Source: Thraustochytrium sp. TN22
Taxonomy: Eukaryota > Sar > Bigyra > Thraustochytrida > Thraustochytriidae
DNA: 64,000 nt
Assembly (NCBI GenBank): GCA_013306675.1
Contig: JABLUY010000076.1
Span: 51,614 to 115,613, forward strand
Reading direction: 5' to 3'
Shown: positions 27,577 through 40,500 of the stretch, in pieces
How positions within the stretch are numbered: position 1 is the first letter of the stretch
Layout of the letters: the number at the start of each line of letters is the position of its first letter
The notes under the pieces: generated by a model
Told to the model about the DNA's origin: nothing
Seen by the model: only the letters and a program-made list of their open reading frames with translations
The model's database searches: none
Made by a program: the position numbers and the translations under genes

Positions 27577-30500
27577 ATGAACAGGCTACGGCGCGTGCGC
27601 AGGGCGGGGCTCAAGCGCGAGAAGAGGTCGCCGCGCGCGTCGGAGGACAGCGCGACGTCCGGGCGGCTGGCGCTGGGCGCGGGCGCGGCGGCGGCGGAGG
27701 AGCGCGCGTCGAAGCGCGTGATGCGGACGTCGGGCGACGAGCGCGAAGAGCGCGACGGCGGGAGCGAGAGCGGGAGCGGGAGCGGGTCCTCGGTGGAGGA
27801 GCTCTCGGAGAGCGGCGGCGGCGAGGGGAGCAGCGACGAGGACGAGGAGCTGGTGGACCTGGACGACGATGAGGAGTTCTTCGGGCAGGGCGAGAGCGAC
27901 GGCGCGGCAGCGCTGGAGCGCGAGCGCGCCGAGATCGTGCGCAGCAACTTCGAGGTGCTGTGCGCGGTGCCCTTTTTCGCGCGCTTCCCCGAGGAGCACC
28001 AGCGGCAGCTCTTTGATGAGCTGCGCGTGGAGCACTACAAGGACGGCGACCGCATCGTGACGCAGGGCGAGATGGGCGACCGCATGTACATCATCGTGAG
28101 CGGCGAGGCCGTGGTGTGGCGCGAGGACGTTGGCGAGATCACCCATCTGTACACCCACGACTACTTCGGCGAGCAGGCGCTACTGTACAGCCAAGTGCGC
28201 AATTCCAACGTGTCGGCGGTGGGCGCCACCGTCGTCATGTACCTGTCCATAGAGTGCTTCGAGAAGTACCCCAACATTCGCGTCTTCATGATCGTGCAGA
28301 AGATCCCGCTTCTCAGCAAGCTGAGGCCCGACATGCAGCAGAAGATCGTGGCGCGCCTGCGGCCGATCTCGTACGAGCAGGGCGAGTTCGTGGTGACACA
28401 GGGCGAGGTGGGCGACGCCTTCTACATGATCGCCAAGGGCTCCGCCGAGGTCGTCGAGAACGGCGAGGTCACCACGCACCTGTACGAAGGGCACACCTTT
28501 GGCCAGATGGCGCTCATGAGCGGCGCGCCGCGGCTGGCCAGCATCCGCGCGTCGGAGTCGCTCGTCTGCATGGAGCTCAAGGCCAAGGACTTCCAGGAGC
28601 TCATGAAGGAGGACTCGGAGTTCAGCCAGATCCTGGAGACCGACGACAAGGTCATCCGCCGCCGTCGCTCCAAGCGCGACGCGCACCGTAACAAGCCGCG
28701 CAACTCCTCCATGGACTCAGGCGCGTCGCGCCGCTACTCGACCGAGAGCGCCTCCGTCTCGCTCGGCCACACGCTCTCTGCCGGCAAGATGGTGGACGAG
28801 GCGCGCGTTGTCACCACGCGCCGCAAGGGCGGCCACCGCGTCATCAACGGCTTCGTGCTGCGCCGCGAGATCGGCCGCGGCACCTTTGGCCGCGTCCGCC
28901 TCTGCGTGCAGGAGCAGACCAACGAGCAGTTCGCCATCAAGATCATCGACAAGTCCAAAATCAAGGACAACGTGTCAGTGCACACGCCGGGCCTCGCCGA
29001 GATGCGCCAAGAGGTCGCCATCATGAAGCGCCTGCGTCACCCCAACATCGTCAACCTCGTCGCCGTCATCGACGACCCGGCCGACGACCACCTGTACATT
29101 GTCACCGAGTTCTGCGAGAACGGCGCGCTCATGGAGGGCCTTGACGACAACGAGCCGCTCCCCGAGGCCACCGCGCGCGCCTACTTCCGCGACCTCCTGC
29201 TCGGCCTGCACTACCTGCACGCGCAGGGCGTCATTCACCGCGACATCAAGCCGGCCAACCTGCTCATCACCAAGGACGACGACGTCAAGATCGCCGACTT
29301 TGGCGCCGCGCGCATGATCACCGGTGGCACCAAGTGGATCTCCGGCGTGACTGGCACGCCAGCCTTCATGGCACCCGAGCTCCTGGTCGAGGACAACGAG
29401 GAGTACGACGGCCCGGCCGTCGATCTCTGGTCCTGCGGCGCCACGCTCTTCATGATGGTGACCGGCGCGCCGCCCTGGATGTCCGACGACGAGATCAAGC
29501 TTGCCAAAAAGGTCAAGAACGACGAGCTCCACTTTCCCTCCGACTGGAACCAGCGCAACTACTCGCCGCACCTCAAGAACCTCATTCAGCGCCTGCTCTC
29601 CAAGGACCCGCTCAAGCGCCCCGGCCTGCCCGAGGTCATGAACCACGAGTGGGTCACCGAGGAGGGCTCCGAGATGCTCATGCCCATCGCCGAGATGTAC
29701 CTCACCGAGGAGCTCATGCGCGACGCCGCGTCCGGCCGCCCCTCCAAGACCCTCGCCAGCTTCGACACCGGCGCGCCCACCAAGGAGGAGGAGGACGCTG
29801 CCATTGACCAGCTTGAGATGCGCGACAGTTCGATCGGTTTCGCCTCCAACTTCAGCCCGGCCTCCAGCATGTCCATCCCGCGCACTGCCTCCGGCCGCCG
29901 AGAAGAGGAAGACCTCGACGACCTCCTCAAGCCGGACCATGTTCTTGTTGACGAGGACCTCAATTCTGACGATGAGAGCGAGTACTCGCAGCACACGAAC
30001 CGATACGACATTGGCCGCATGCACGCGGCGCAACCGCCCAAGCACGCCACCGCCGCCGACGCCGCCGCTGCCGCAGCGGCTGCCGCGGCCTCCTCCTCCG
30101 TCTCGGGCTCCATCGACGAGGAGGACGACGCCGACGTATCCGCGCTTCCCGACGACCCGGACGAGTTGCCGCCCGCGCACCCGATCCGCGCCGCCGAGGT
30201 TCCCGAGGAGATCAAGGGCGGCAAGAAGGCCTCCTGGATCAACCTGCGCTACGCCTCCGCCAAGGCGCAGAACAACCGCGCGCGTATGGAGGACTACGTC
30301 TCCATCTGCAGCAAGCTCTCGCCGCCCGGCTCGAGCTCCTGGTTCCTCTCCAGCTCCGCCTCCAAGGGACCCTCCTGCTTCTTCGCCGCCGTCTACGACG
30401 GCCACGGCGGCACGCGCGTCTCCGAGCTTCTCAAGGAGTCCCTGCACCGCACCATCGCGGCGCAGTCCTCGTTTGGCACCGACATTGACGAGGCCATCAC

Positions 30501-31239
30501 CGCCGGCTGCCTCCAGTTCGACCGAATCATGCTGCACAAGGCAGCCACCTCCATCATGGAGCAGCGCCTCAAGATCTCCAACGGCGAGGCGCGTCAGTCT
30601 CTCCTGCGCACCAAGGGCGACCGCTCCACCACGCCCTCCGCCGTCGACGAGTACCGCAAGACCGGCTCCACCGCAGTCATGGCCTTTGTCGGCCAGGACG
30701 ACAATGTCGCCTCGCCGCAACCGCGCCAGCTCACCGTTGCCTGGGTCGGCGACAGCCGCGCGGTCCTCTCGCGCAACGGCACCGCAGTTCCGCTCTCCGA
30801 GGACCACAAGGCCATCCGCGAGGACGAAAAGGCGCGCATCCGCGCGGCCGGCGGCACCGTCAACCGAAAGGGCCAGGTCGATGGCGCCCTCGCTGTCTCA
30901 CGCGCCTTCGGCGACATCATGCACAAGGGTCTCGACATCGAGCGCCTCGCTGCCATGAAGCCCAGCGGCGACTCACCCGAGGACGACGAACTCCTCGCCA
31001 GCGGCATTGTCATTGCCAAGCCTGAGATCACCAGCGACGCACTCCTTCCTTCGGACGACTTTCTCATTCTCGCTTCCGACGGCCTCTGGGATGTCATCAC
31101 CAACCAGGAGGCGGTCAACATCGTCTCCCACTTCCTCGCTACCAAGAATGACCTGCAGGGGGCTGCGGACGAGCTTGTCCGTCGCGCTCTCCCGACGTCC
31201 GTCGACAATATTTCCGTCGTGCTGCTGTCGTTCCACTGA
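27577..31239 (+). CDS. cyclic-nucleotide-binding x2 - CaMKK-like kinase - PP2C phosphatase fusion
   Basis: 1220 residues, one exon. Two cNMP-binding domains occupy about 120-355: the first has YFGEQALLYSQVRNSNV, with Glu and Arg of the phosphate cassette; the second has TFGQMALMSGAPRLASI, with Gln in place of that Glu. The kinase (about 424-705) has IGRGTFGRVRLC, FAIKII, HRDIKPANLL, ADFGAA and GTPAFMAPELL. The VHTPGLAEMRQEVAIMKRLRHPNIVNLV and HEWVTEEG segments resemble CaMKK/SNF1-kinase-kinase types rather than PKA/PKG. PP2C (about 890-1218) has RMEDYVSI, VYDGHGGTRVSELL, VAWVGDSRAVLSRNG, DGALAVSRAFGD and LASDGLWDVITNQEAV, so its metal-binding Asp residues are present. Kinase and phosphatase both look active. 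A cyclic-nucleotide-controlled protein with opposed activities is inferred. Gene start is the ATG at 27577; the open frame upstream is low complexity. Confidence 0.92.
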   Translation: MNRLRRVRRAGLKREKRSPRASEDSATSGRLALGAGAAAAEERASKRVMRTSGDEREERDGGSESGSGSGSSVEELSESGGGEGSSDEDEELVDLDDDEEFFGQGESDGAAALERERAEIVRSNFEVLCAVPFFARFPEEHQRQLFDELRVEHYKDGDRIVTQGEMGDRMYIIVSGEAVVWREDVGEITHLYTHDYFGEQALLYSQVRNSNVSAVGATVVMYLSIECFEKYPNIRVFMIVQKIPLLSKLRPDMQQKIVARLRPISYEQGEFVVTQGEVGDAFYMIAKGSAEVVENGEVTTHLYEGHTFGQMALMSGAPRLASIRASESLVCMELKAKDFQELMKEDSEFSQILETDDKVIRRRRSKRDAHRNKPRNSSMDSGASRRYSTESASVSLGHTLSAGKMVDEARVVTTRRKGGHRVINGFVLRREIGRGTFGRVRLCVQEQTNEQFAIKIIDKSKIKDNVSVHTPGLAEMRQEVAIMKRLRHPNIVNLVAVIDDPADDHLYIVTEFCENGALMEGLDDNEPLPEATARAYFRDLLLGLHYLHAQGVIHRDIKPANLLITKDDDVKIADFGAARMITGGTKWISGVTGTPAFMAPELLVEDNEEYDGPAVDLWSCGATLFMMVTGAPPWMSDDEIKLAKKVKNDELHFPSDWNQRNYSPHLKNLIQRLLSKDPLKRPGLPEVMNHEWVTEEGSEMLMPIAEMYLTEELMRDAASGRPSKTLASFDTGAPTKEEEDAAIDQLEMRDSSIGFASNFSPASSMSIPRTASGRREEEDLDDLLKPDHVLVDEDLNSDDESEYSQHTNRYDIGRMHAAQPPKHATAADAAAAAAAAAASSSVSGSIDEEDDADVSALPDDPDELPPAHPIRAAEVPEEIKGGKKASWINLRYASAKAQNNRARMEDYVSICSKLSPPGSSSWFLSSSASKGPSCFFAAVYDGHGGTRVSELLKESLHRTIAAQSSFGTDIDEAITAGCLQFDRIMLHKAATSIMEQRLKISNGEARQSLLRTKGDRSTTPSAVDEYRKTGSTAVMAFVGQDDNVASPQPRQLTVAWVGDSRAVLSRNGTAVPLSEDHKAIREDEKARIRAAGGTVNRKGQVDGALAVSRAFGDIMHKGLDIERLAAMKPSGDSPEDDELLASGIVIAKPEITSDALLPSDDFLILASDGLWDVITNQEAVNIVSHFLATKNDLQGAADELVRRALPTSVDNISVVLLSFH

Positions 31240-31581
31240 GGGAGGAGGAGATAGGCCTTGAGGCCCAATCAAACGCCCCTTCCGTTGATCACGCATTCAC
31301 CATCACTGCAAATTCATCATTGTTTTTTTGTTATTTTGGGGTGTGTTATGTGTGTTGCACGTGTCTTCTCTCTCTCCTCTTCCTGCGCTGCGCTGCAACT
31401 CAGGCTGCTTGAAGCGCCGACGCGTCATTGCCAGATAAGTAAGTAGAGTAGCCTTACTGTTCGGTGGGTAGGTCGGGCCGGTCGGCCTGAGCCGGCCTCT
31501 CTAAACCTAAGCTACTATGGACACCGTAGCTAGCTAGCTTAGAGTTCGCTCGCTCGGGCCGCTGGTTTCCTTTTTCTCGTC
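31240..31581. other. convergent 3' intergenic
   Basis: 342 bp between the stop codons of the kinase-phosphatase gene and the HECT ligase gene. T-rich TGTTTTTTTGTTATTTTGGG at 31321-31340 may belong to the 3' end of the first gene. No gene is seen. Confidence 0.5.
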
Positions 31582-34500
31582 TCAGAGCCAACCCTCGGCA
31601 GACCGCTGCAGAAAGTCGCCATCCATGAGGGAACATTCAAACGCCAGCAAGAGCTTACGGCGCATGATGTCCTTGGACGAATACCGTGGGAGCGACATCT
31701 GCCAAAAGCACGTCTGGCTCGTGGGCAGAAAGTCGTCCGGATGCTCGGCCGCCTTGCCGGACGGCGCGGTGATCTTGAAAGAACTCTGCATGTCCACGGT
31801 CGAGGCCGGCATGCGCGAGCGCGCCGACGAGAAGCGCAAGAACGCCGTGCGCTCCTCGTTCGACATTTCCTCCAGGTTCTCCCAGAACCACTGCACGTGC
31901 TGGTCCGACGGCTGCACGCCCTCGTATTCAGTGCACGCCTTGAGCTGAGACACGTCCAGCTCCTTGCGGCCGCACAGGAGCGTCTCCAGCTCGCCCTCTG
32001 TGAAGAGCGCAAAGATCTCCACCGGAACCACGGCGCTCAAGCCAGACCGAAAGGCCTCCAGCTGCTCGCGAGCCTCCGCGAGCCGCACCGCCTGCGCGCG
32101 CTCAATGTAGGTGCTTGCATTCTCGAACGTGAGCGCCGTCCGGGCGCCGTCCTTGATCACCGGAACAACCGTGCCGTCCGACAGGGAAACCTCCATGAAG
32201 CGCTCCACGCCGAGCGCGTCCGCCAGGGTGGCGGCCTCGTCGGTCGGCCCGGCCGCCCCAAGCTTGGCGATGGTGCGTAGCGTGTTCGTGAACACCTTGT
32301 CAATCTCGTCCAGTGCCGCCGGGCCCACCTCGAGGTTCGCCAGCCGGCGCCAGTAAGACGACGGCAGGTCCAGGCCCATCTGCAGGCCGTGCCGCGCCGC
32401 CATGCCCACCAGCTTGCCCAGGAACACGAAGCGCTTCAGGCTCTTCTCCGACGGGCTAAAGCAGTACTTGTCGCGGCCCAGGTCACCGCTGTTCGTGGCG
32501 CGGTTCGGGCTTGGCACGAGCAGAGGCAGCAGGCACGCGTTGCGCGCGTCCGCCCACTCCGTGTCATTCTGCAGCTCGTCCACCGACTGCTCGAACACCG
32601 CGCGGTACGGCCCGCCGTAGTCCTTGACGCCCTCGCCCAAGAACTTCACCTTGAACGCGCGACGCTGCCCGCCATGGCCCTTGCCCACGTACGCGCGCCG
32701 CAGGCTGTGCGGCGACCACTTGGCTACCTCCGCGTACAGCTGGCCAAAGACCGACGCCTGCAGCCGCTTGCTCGCGTTCGAGATGGTCACCAGCTTGTTG
32801 GGCGCCGCACGAATGCGGTTTACGTTCACATTGCGAATCTGCTGCGGGTCGTCGTACTCGTCCGAAGCCAGCGGCGTCGGCGTCGTCGTCGCCGCCAGCA
32901 CCTGGTCGAAGAAGGACTTCTTGGTCCACGTGAAGAGCAGCTGCCGCAGCGACGAGAGCCGCAGCCCGAGCGGCCCGCTAAGGTCCACCAGCGGCAGCAC
33001 GCGCTTCACCATGCAGTTCCACAGCCGCAGCAGCGCGAGCCGCGCCAGAACCGGACCCGGCGCCCGCGCAGGCAGCACGCCGCTCACCTCCCAGGGCTCC
33101 ACGTTCATCACGTCCGTGCCCAGCACGTTGCACCGCTCGTTCACCAGCTGCACCAGCGTGAAGTCGTCCTGCGTGCGCCAGCCCTCCAGCGCGGCGCGGA
33201 AGTCGTCCAGGTCCGGCATCGCCGGCATGCCCTCGGCGTGACGGCTCGCCACGGCCTCGGGATCCTCCTCCGCTGGCGCCTCCTGCAGCACCTCCAGCAG
33301 CGGGAGCTCCTCCGCGTCCCAGTACCACGCGTGTGAGGCGCCTTCCTCCAGGCCGTCGTGCCCGCCGCCCGATTGCGACTCCACGCGATACCAGATGCGC
33401 CCGCGGTGCACACCAAGCACGGCGGCCTCCTCTGAGGCCTCCAGGTCGCGACCGCAGCTCTGCAAGACGCGCACACGGTCGCCTGCGCGCAGACCACGCC
33501 GCCCGCTCTCCAGCTGCACGTGCGCGCCGCTCACGGCCTCGCACGCGGCCGCGGAGATGTCCACCTCTACAACCTGGCCGCGCGCGCGGCACGGGTACCG
33601 CCGCAGCCGCTCCGTGGTCCACCGCTGATAGTGCGAATGCGCACGCCGCACAAGGTCCTCCGGTAGGCTGGCCGCCGCGCCGTCCTGCGCGGCCCAGGTA
33701 CCCTCAAGCACCGCAGCCACAGTGCGCAGGTCGCGCAGGAGGGCGTCCGGGCTCCGCCGCGGCACCGCAAAGTGCTTGTGCGAGAGCCGCACCTTATTGC
33801 CCCGCGACCGACGCAGCCCAATGACCGGGAAGAGCGTCAGCGGCGCGGCGCGATCGCCGCGCGCATCCGCCTTGCCCTCGATTTGCGACGCCGAGAACGC
33901 GATGCCCAGGTCCTTCATCGTATGCTGCCCGTACTTGATGCCGTCCATGAAAAAGGACACCACGCCATGGTCCATGTCCAGGCACACACCCACCGTATCG
34001 CCTGCACCATAGAATTCGCCGTAGATCTGCTCGTTGCCCTGCGGCTGATTCGCGTGCGTCTCCAGGGTCGCGCGGAAGTTCACGTAACCGTACGCGGCCG
34101 GCGACCGGTCCCAACGCCGCAAGAATGCCATCTGCGTCCCGGCGGGGTACACACCGGGCGGACGCTCCGAGACGCCCACGAACACCGATCCGTATTCGTG
34201 CGTTGCCTGCTCCACCTTCACCTCCCAGTAGTGTACGCCGCCGCTGAAGCCCACTGTGCCCATGGCAAGGCCGCGCGACTCCATGTCCATCGAGCTCAGT
34301 GTCACCAGGGTGTGCTCGTCGTCCAGATTCATCGACGACCCCTTCACATCCGGATCCAATCGGTACAGTTCGTGCGCCACCAGCTCCACGTCCCCGCGCA
34401 CCACGAGCGGCTCGCGCGCGCCCGACGACGCCCTGCGCACGACCGCGTCCTCGCTCTGCGCCGCCGAGGCGTCCGCACCGCTCTCCTTGGCTACCACGCG

Positions 34501-37500
34501 CAGCGTCAGCGACTCGTCCTCCACGGACTTGCACAGCTCAGACAGCACGCAGCATGACGCGAACCGCTCGTCGCCGCGCAGGACCTCCAACTCCGGCGCT
34601 TCCGGCACCTCGGCCCCACTTCCGGCCGATCCGGCGACTGCGGCTGTGGCGGCGGCGGCGGCGGTGAGGACCTCAAAGACGGTCCACAGGCGCGTTGCCT
34701 CAATCGTTGCGGTCAGCTCGCCCTCCAGATGCACGGCCAGCGGCTTGGCATACGCCTCATCCAGCGACGCCATCACATCCTCGTGCATGTCGGCGGCCGG
34801 CGGCGTCTGACTCGACGAGGCCGTCGACCGACGTCGCGAGGAAGGCGCGTGGAGCTGCATGAAGCGCTCCCGGGCACTGCCGCCCTCCGACGGGCGCGAC
34901 GACGCTTGCCGGCCCAGCGCCTCCTGCATCGTGCGCCGTCCGAGTTGGCGCACGTCACGCGAGGCGCTCGTAGGCCTCGCGCCAGACGAGGACGACGAGC
35001 CTGCCAACCCGCCCGTCGCACCCATGAGCGGCCGCAGGAGCGCCTCCAAGAGCTCCGAATCGCCCAGCTCCTCGAGTGCGGAGATGTCCACGGCCAGCGC
35101 CTGCTCTTGCTCGCCACGTTGAATGAAGACGCGCTGCATGCCGGCCGCTGCACTCGCCGCGGACGACCGCGAGCGCGAGCCGCCCTCACGCTCGCTGGAC
35201 GAGGGCGCCTTGTCGCGCAGCTCCGCCTCCAGTGCGGTCAGCTCCTGCAGGTCCGCGCGTCGCGCGTCCACATCGTTCACCGACGGTGGCACGAGGATCT
35301 CTGGGATCGTCACCTCGAAGCTGCCCGTAAGCCGGCCTGTTCCTGGATCCTCACGCAGGTTGTACTCGGTGCCGGGCCGCCATGCCGGCGACCCGAAGCG
35401 CGCCTCCCAGCCACGGGTCGGGGTACCCTGCAGCAGATCTGTCTCCACAAGCTTGAGGCCGCCGTCCGCCGTGCTTGTCACGCTCACGCGCACCTCGGCA
35501 CGGAACACGGGCAGGCGCAGCGTCCCGCTCGAGCGGTCACGCGAGAGCCACAGCTGCGCGCCGACCCGGAGCCGCGCGCCAAGCTCTGCTTTCTTCTCCG
35601 CGATGGCGCGCGACGAGTGCACCACATCAAAGGCGCGCCGTTTGCGGCTCGCCTCCTGTACGCGCTCCTCCTCGGCCTGCTGCATTTCCTCCAGGTCGAG
35701 CCGCTTCACCTTGCCGTTTTCCTCCACGCGCAGCACCACCACACGCCAGTCGCCCTTGACTGCATCGTATGGCTGGTATCGGCGCAGCGAGGCGCGGGAA
35801 GACGCATCATCGTCGTCATCGTCACCGTCGCCATCGTCCTCGTCCTCGTCCTCGTCCTCGTCGTCTTCGTCCTCGTCCTCCTCGTCCTCCTCTGCCCCCG
35901 CCGCAACGGCAGCAGAGGCCTCGTTCTCTTGGTCCGCGAAGTGCGTCGCGATGACCGTGGCCAGAGACGCCGGCGAGGCGGCTGTCACGGACGGCGAGCT
36001 GGGTGAAGTGTCACCAGCGCCGCCCTGAGCGGCAGGCGGGGGCGTGGACACAGTCGAGACGTCACCGGCCTGCGCAGCCGCGGGAGGCGTGGAAACGGTA
36101 GAGTCGCCACCGGTCTGAGCGGCCGCGGGAGGCGTGGACACGGTCGAGGCTCCACCGGCCTCATCCGTAACCGGGCTTGCCTCCTCGCCGGCCTCCGCCG
36201 CACTCGAGCCCGACGACGGCCGCCGCCACCGCACAACGATACAGGATTCATCCATGCCGACCACGACACCCACAGCGCCGTAGTTCGTGCCATGGGTCTC
36301 CCCGACCTCGTCACGGCCAACCCCGCTGCCGCCACCGGGGCGCGCCCCAGCCCCAGCCGCAGCCGCAGTCACACCTGGAGCCTCGCCGTCCTCTCTTTCG
36401 TCGTCCTCGTCGCTGTCCGCATCCCAGGCAGGCCCGCGCACCACAAGGTCGCCGATCTGAATGTTGCGCATGATGAGCGCGTCCGGGCCCGGGTCGGCCG
36501 CGCCCGGCGTGGCGGCCGCCGGGTCCGCAGCCGCACCCCCCTGCGACCCGGCGCGGGAGTCCTGAACCTTGAGATTCGCCGGCAGCGTGATGGGCAGCTG
36601 CGTCAGCGTCCCGGCGAAGGAATCCGGCGCGGCGCCCACGAGGTCGTCCGCATCGCGCATGGCCTGGCTCGCCGCGTCCTCCACAGTAGGTCGGGGCGTG
36701 TCGACGGAGTCGAGCATGCAAAACTCCGAGAAAGACTGAACCAGGTGGCCCTGCACCGAGGCCGTCACGCCGCCCCGCTCCAGATACCGCCCGCACAGCA
36801 CGCGGATGCGGTCCAACGGCGCAAGGCGGAGGAGGTCCGCGCGTGCCTCGGACGGCACCTTGGACAGAAGCTTGGTGAGCATCGTGACCGCGATCCGCTT
36901 CAGCGAGACACCCGGCGACCGCAGCGCATGCGCCCACGCCGCGAAGAGCCTGCGCACCACATGCGAGTCTGCAGGCCGCGCCGAGAGGAGAAAGTCAGAG
37001 TACCACATGGCCAGCTGCACGGATGGGAGCTCCGCAATGGTGGCATCGTCGAAGCGAAGGTCCCCGACCGCGTGCTCCACTTCGTCGCCGCCGCCCTCCT
37101 GGAGACGGGCGCTGTACACGCGTGCCGCCTCGGCAAGAAGGGCCGGGAGGTCGAAGCGCTTCGCCTCGGCGAAGACACGCGCTAGCACCGCGCCGCCCGT
37201 CCACTGAACAGCGCCGAAGGCCCGCATGCTGGCGCGCGCCAAACTGGCCGCCACTGCATCCACCAGTGCGTTGACCATGTTGGGACTTTTGCAGAACGCT
37301 GTGAGCGCTGAGCTGAAGGACGACAGGATGGCGTCCGGCTCCGCGAGCAGGTCGCCCTGCGTAAAGGAGATGACGTCGCTCGCCACTAACTTGAGCAGGC
37401 GCACAAGGGTGTCGGCGCCCGCGCGGCCCGTCGCCAGGGGCACGATGGCCTCGCCCTGCACGAGCAGGTGCATGACAGCGGAACGCGCGTAGAGCGCGGC

Positions 37501-40500
37501 GAGCGCGCGGCTCGTCACGAGCAGTGAAGCCATGACGGCGTGCAGCGGCGCGGCCGCCAGGCGGTCGAGCGCCGCGCGCAGGTCCGTCACGACCTCATTG
37601 ACCGGGGCGGCAGAGATCGCATCGAGGTCCGCCACTTGGGTGAGGTCCTTCTCGAGCTGGCCAAGCGGGCCGAGAGCTTCGGGCACGTCGCTCGGCGGCG
37701 CGTCCACGGTCCCTCGCGAGCGTCTCGACGAAGAAGATTGGTGGCGGGACGAGGACGCGTGCATCCGGTAGGCGTGGCGCGCGGCCGAAGAAGACGAACC
37801 GCCGCTCGGCCCGCCCGGGCCCGCCCACAGGTTGCTGGCAAGCCCCGAGGACGACTCGGACGCGAAGTACCGCTCCTTGGGCACACGCGAGGAGTACGAA
37901 GGGACTTCCTCCTCGAGGCAGTCCTCGACGAGGTGGCGGTGGAAGTGACGAGCCACATCGGCATCCACATGTTCCGGCTGCTCGAACCATAAGTAGTGGC
38001 GAGCGTTGCACTCGCGGTCGTTGATGGACGCCGCTACAGGCCGTGCAAGACCCACCAGGTGCGGGGGCGGCTTGAACCGGAAGGGCCGCTGGCCAAAATT
38101 GAATTGCATGCGCTCCGTGCGGTTGAGTGAGGCGGCAGGCGTCAGGCCACGCAAAAAGTCGCGCCCCTCCTGCAGGCCGCGCACCATGCAGCCCATGCCG
38201 TTCTCGTAGTCGCCGTCCAGGCCGAACCACATCTCGCCCTTTTCGAGGTCGAGCGCGGCGCAGACTACCTGGTTCTTCGCCCACGCGCGGCCCCAAACCT
38301 GGCTTTTGGCGTGCCAGGCAAACTGTCGATAACCGTCGAACGACCACGACCGGCCGTCGTCGCCGACGCCATCGCCCTCACCGGCATTGCCCGTGAACGA
38401 GGCATCAGCCCAGCCGATCTGCATGCAGTTGTCCGTGAGCAGCGTCACCTCGTAGTACCAGATGCCCTTGTGCAGGAGGACGTCGCGTGCGCAGACGCTC
38501 GGGAACCCGTTCGCGCTCGACTTGACGCCCACCGTCAGGTCGTCCTGGATGTCCACCACGTCCAGGCCGCTCGTGGCCGTTAGCCCGCCCACGCCAGGCG
38601 GCAAGCCTGTGACAGGCGGTGCCTCCTCCGGCTTGGTGGCCTCCGACGGCGCTGGCTCCTGCGCCGCCTGCTCAACAGGCTCCTGCGTGGAGGCAGTGCC
38701 GCCCTCGACATTCGTTTGCTGCTCCTGGTCTTGTGACGCTGATTGTTGTTCTTGTTGCTGCTGCTGCTGCTCATCCTCCTGCTGCAGCGTGTCGCCATTG
38801 CTGAGGATCCACGTGAGCGCGTCGTCGAAGTTTTCGCCAACAGCATCCACGGCGCGGGCGCAGTAGCGCTCGGGAAACCCCATCTCCACCAGCTTATCGA
38901 TAATGACAGCGCGGCGCGACGAGGCCACAACGGCGGCGGCCGCCGCAGCGGCAGACCCGGAGGGGGCATTGGACGAGCTGGCCGCCGTGGCCGCCGCCTG
39001 CGACGAGGGCGCAGCACGGCGCCGCTGGCGAGCAGCGGCCTCCACGAGAATATCGATGTCACTGTTGTGCTCCACGCAAAAGTCGATGGCAGCATCGAGG
39101 TCATTGTTGCAGCGCTCCAGCGCAATCTGACAAACTTCCTTGGGAAAGCCCATGCCGAGCTCCATCATGTGACGCAGCTCGGGCGAGGCCTCCTCCTCGT
39201 CGTCGGAAATGGCGGAGGCGGCTGAGGATCGGTCTGCGTCCTCAGCCCTGGGCTTTTCCGGCTGCGCGGCCTGCGCCATTTGCTCCTCGAGGATCTCGTC
39301 GAAGCGCATCAGCGCGTGCCGCCACCAGGACTCGAGCCGGCCGAGGTCGCGCAAGCCGGACGTTGGCGTGTGCGCGGCAGCCGCCTCCACAAGGCCGCGC
39401 AGGAGCTCCTCGGTCACCTCAACGTCCTGATCGCCACCGCGGGCTGTGATCTTGTCGGCGCCAAGCGCCACCACACTCTTGAAGAGAGAGGTACGCAGCA
39501 TGGCCTCTCGCACAGCGAGATCTGCGCGTTGGTAGTTCTCGGCGGCCTTGGCGGCCTGCGCGGCGGCCTCCTCGGCGTCGTCGTCCATGGGATCCTCTCT
39601 GGTCTCCTCGGGACCCGCCGGGGTTGGCTCCACACCTCCCGCCTCCGCCTCATTCTCGCTCGTGTTCGCCGCTCCCGCTCCCGCTCCCATTTCCGCCGTT
39701 GTCCCCTCGCGCAGGGCCTCGAGCTCTTCGCAAAGCGCCTCACGGTAGGCTGCGAGGAGTGCCGGCGAGAGATCAGCTGCGAGATCGACCTCCGCGGCCG
39801 GGATGAGCAAGTCGGTGTCGACGCTGGCCGACATGAGGCGAATCGTCTCCTTGCCCTCGGCACTGGCACCGCCGCCGCTCCCGCCGCTTTGTGGGCCGGG
39901 CGCATTGGCCTGGGTGGCAGGCGCGCTGGCGCTGGCAGTATTCGAGGCCGTCTCAGCAGCGGGCGGTTGCTGCTTCTCCTGCAGGAGGACCTGCGCGCTC
40001 TCGAGGCGCGGGCCTTTAAGCGTGGCCAAAATCCCGACGCGCTGCGAGAGCGCCTTCATCTCGTCGTAGTGTGCCTCGTCCACACGGCTGAGCCAGGTGG
40101 GCGAAAACTGCACCTTGCCGCAGATGCGGAGCGGATCGAACATGCCGCCCAGCACGCAGACCGCCGCCCAGCGCGAGGGCAACTCTGTCCCGCGCAGCAT
40201 GGACAGCAGCATCTCCTGGGCCAGCGTCGACCAGGGCGTCTCGCGCTGGTTGAGCAAAAGGCGCAGCAGCGCGACGGCATCAGACGCGCGGCCAAGGCGC
40301 GTCTCGTAGGATGCGTGGCCAGTGGCCAGGGGCGCAGCCTCCGAGGCTTGGTCGTCTGCGGGGCTCTGGTCGGCCCCGCCCTCCTGGTCCTCCTGCTGTG
40401 CATGCTGCTGCCCTGCCGGCGCGCGCGCCTGCGCCGGGTAAGCCGCTTCGACGAGGCAGACGAGGCGGCCTAGTACGTCAACGTTGGTCTGGAGCTCCCG

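Noticed and set aside
28975-30807. 610-codon minus-strand open frame
   Set aside because: Antisense to the kinase-phosphatase gene; composition is the Val/Leu/Gly/Arg mirror of GC-rich coding DNA and no domain pattern appears.
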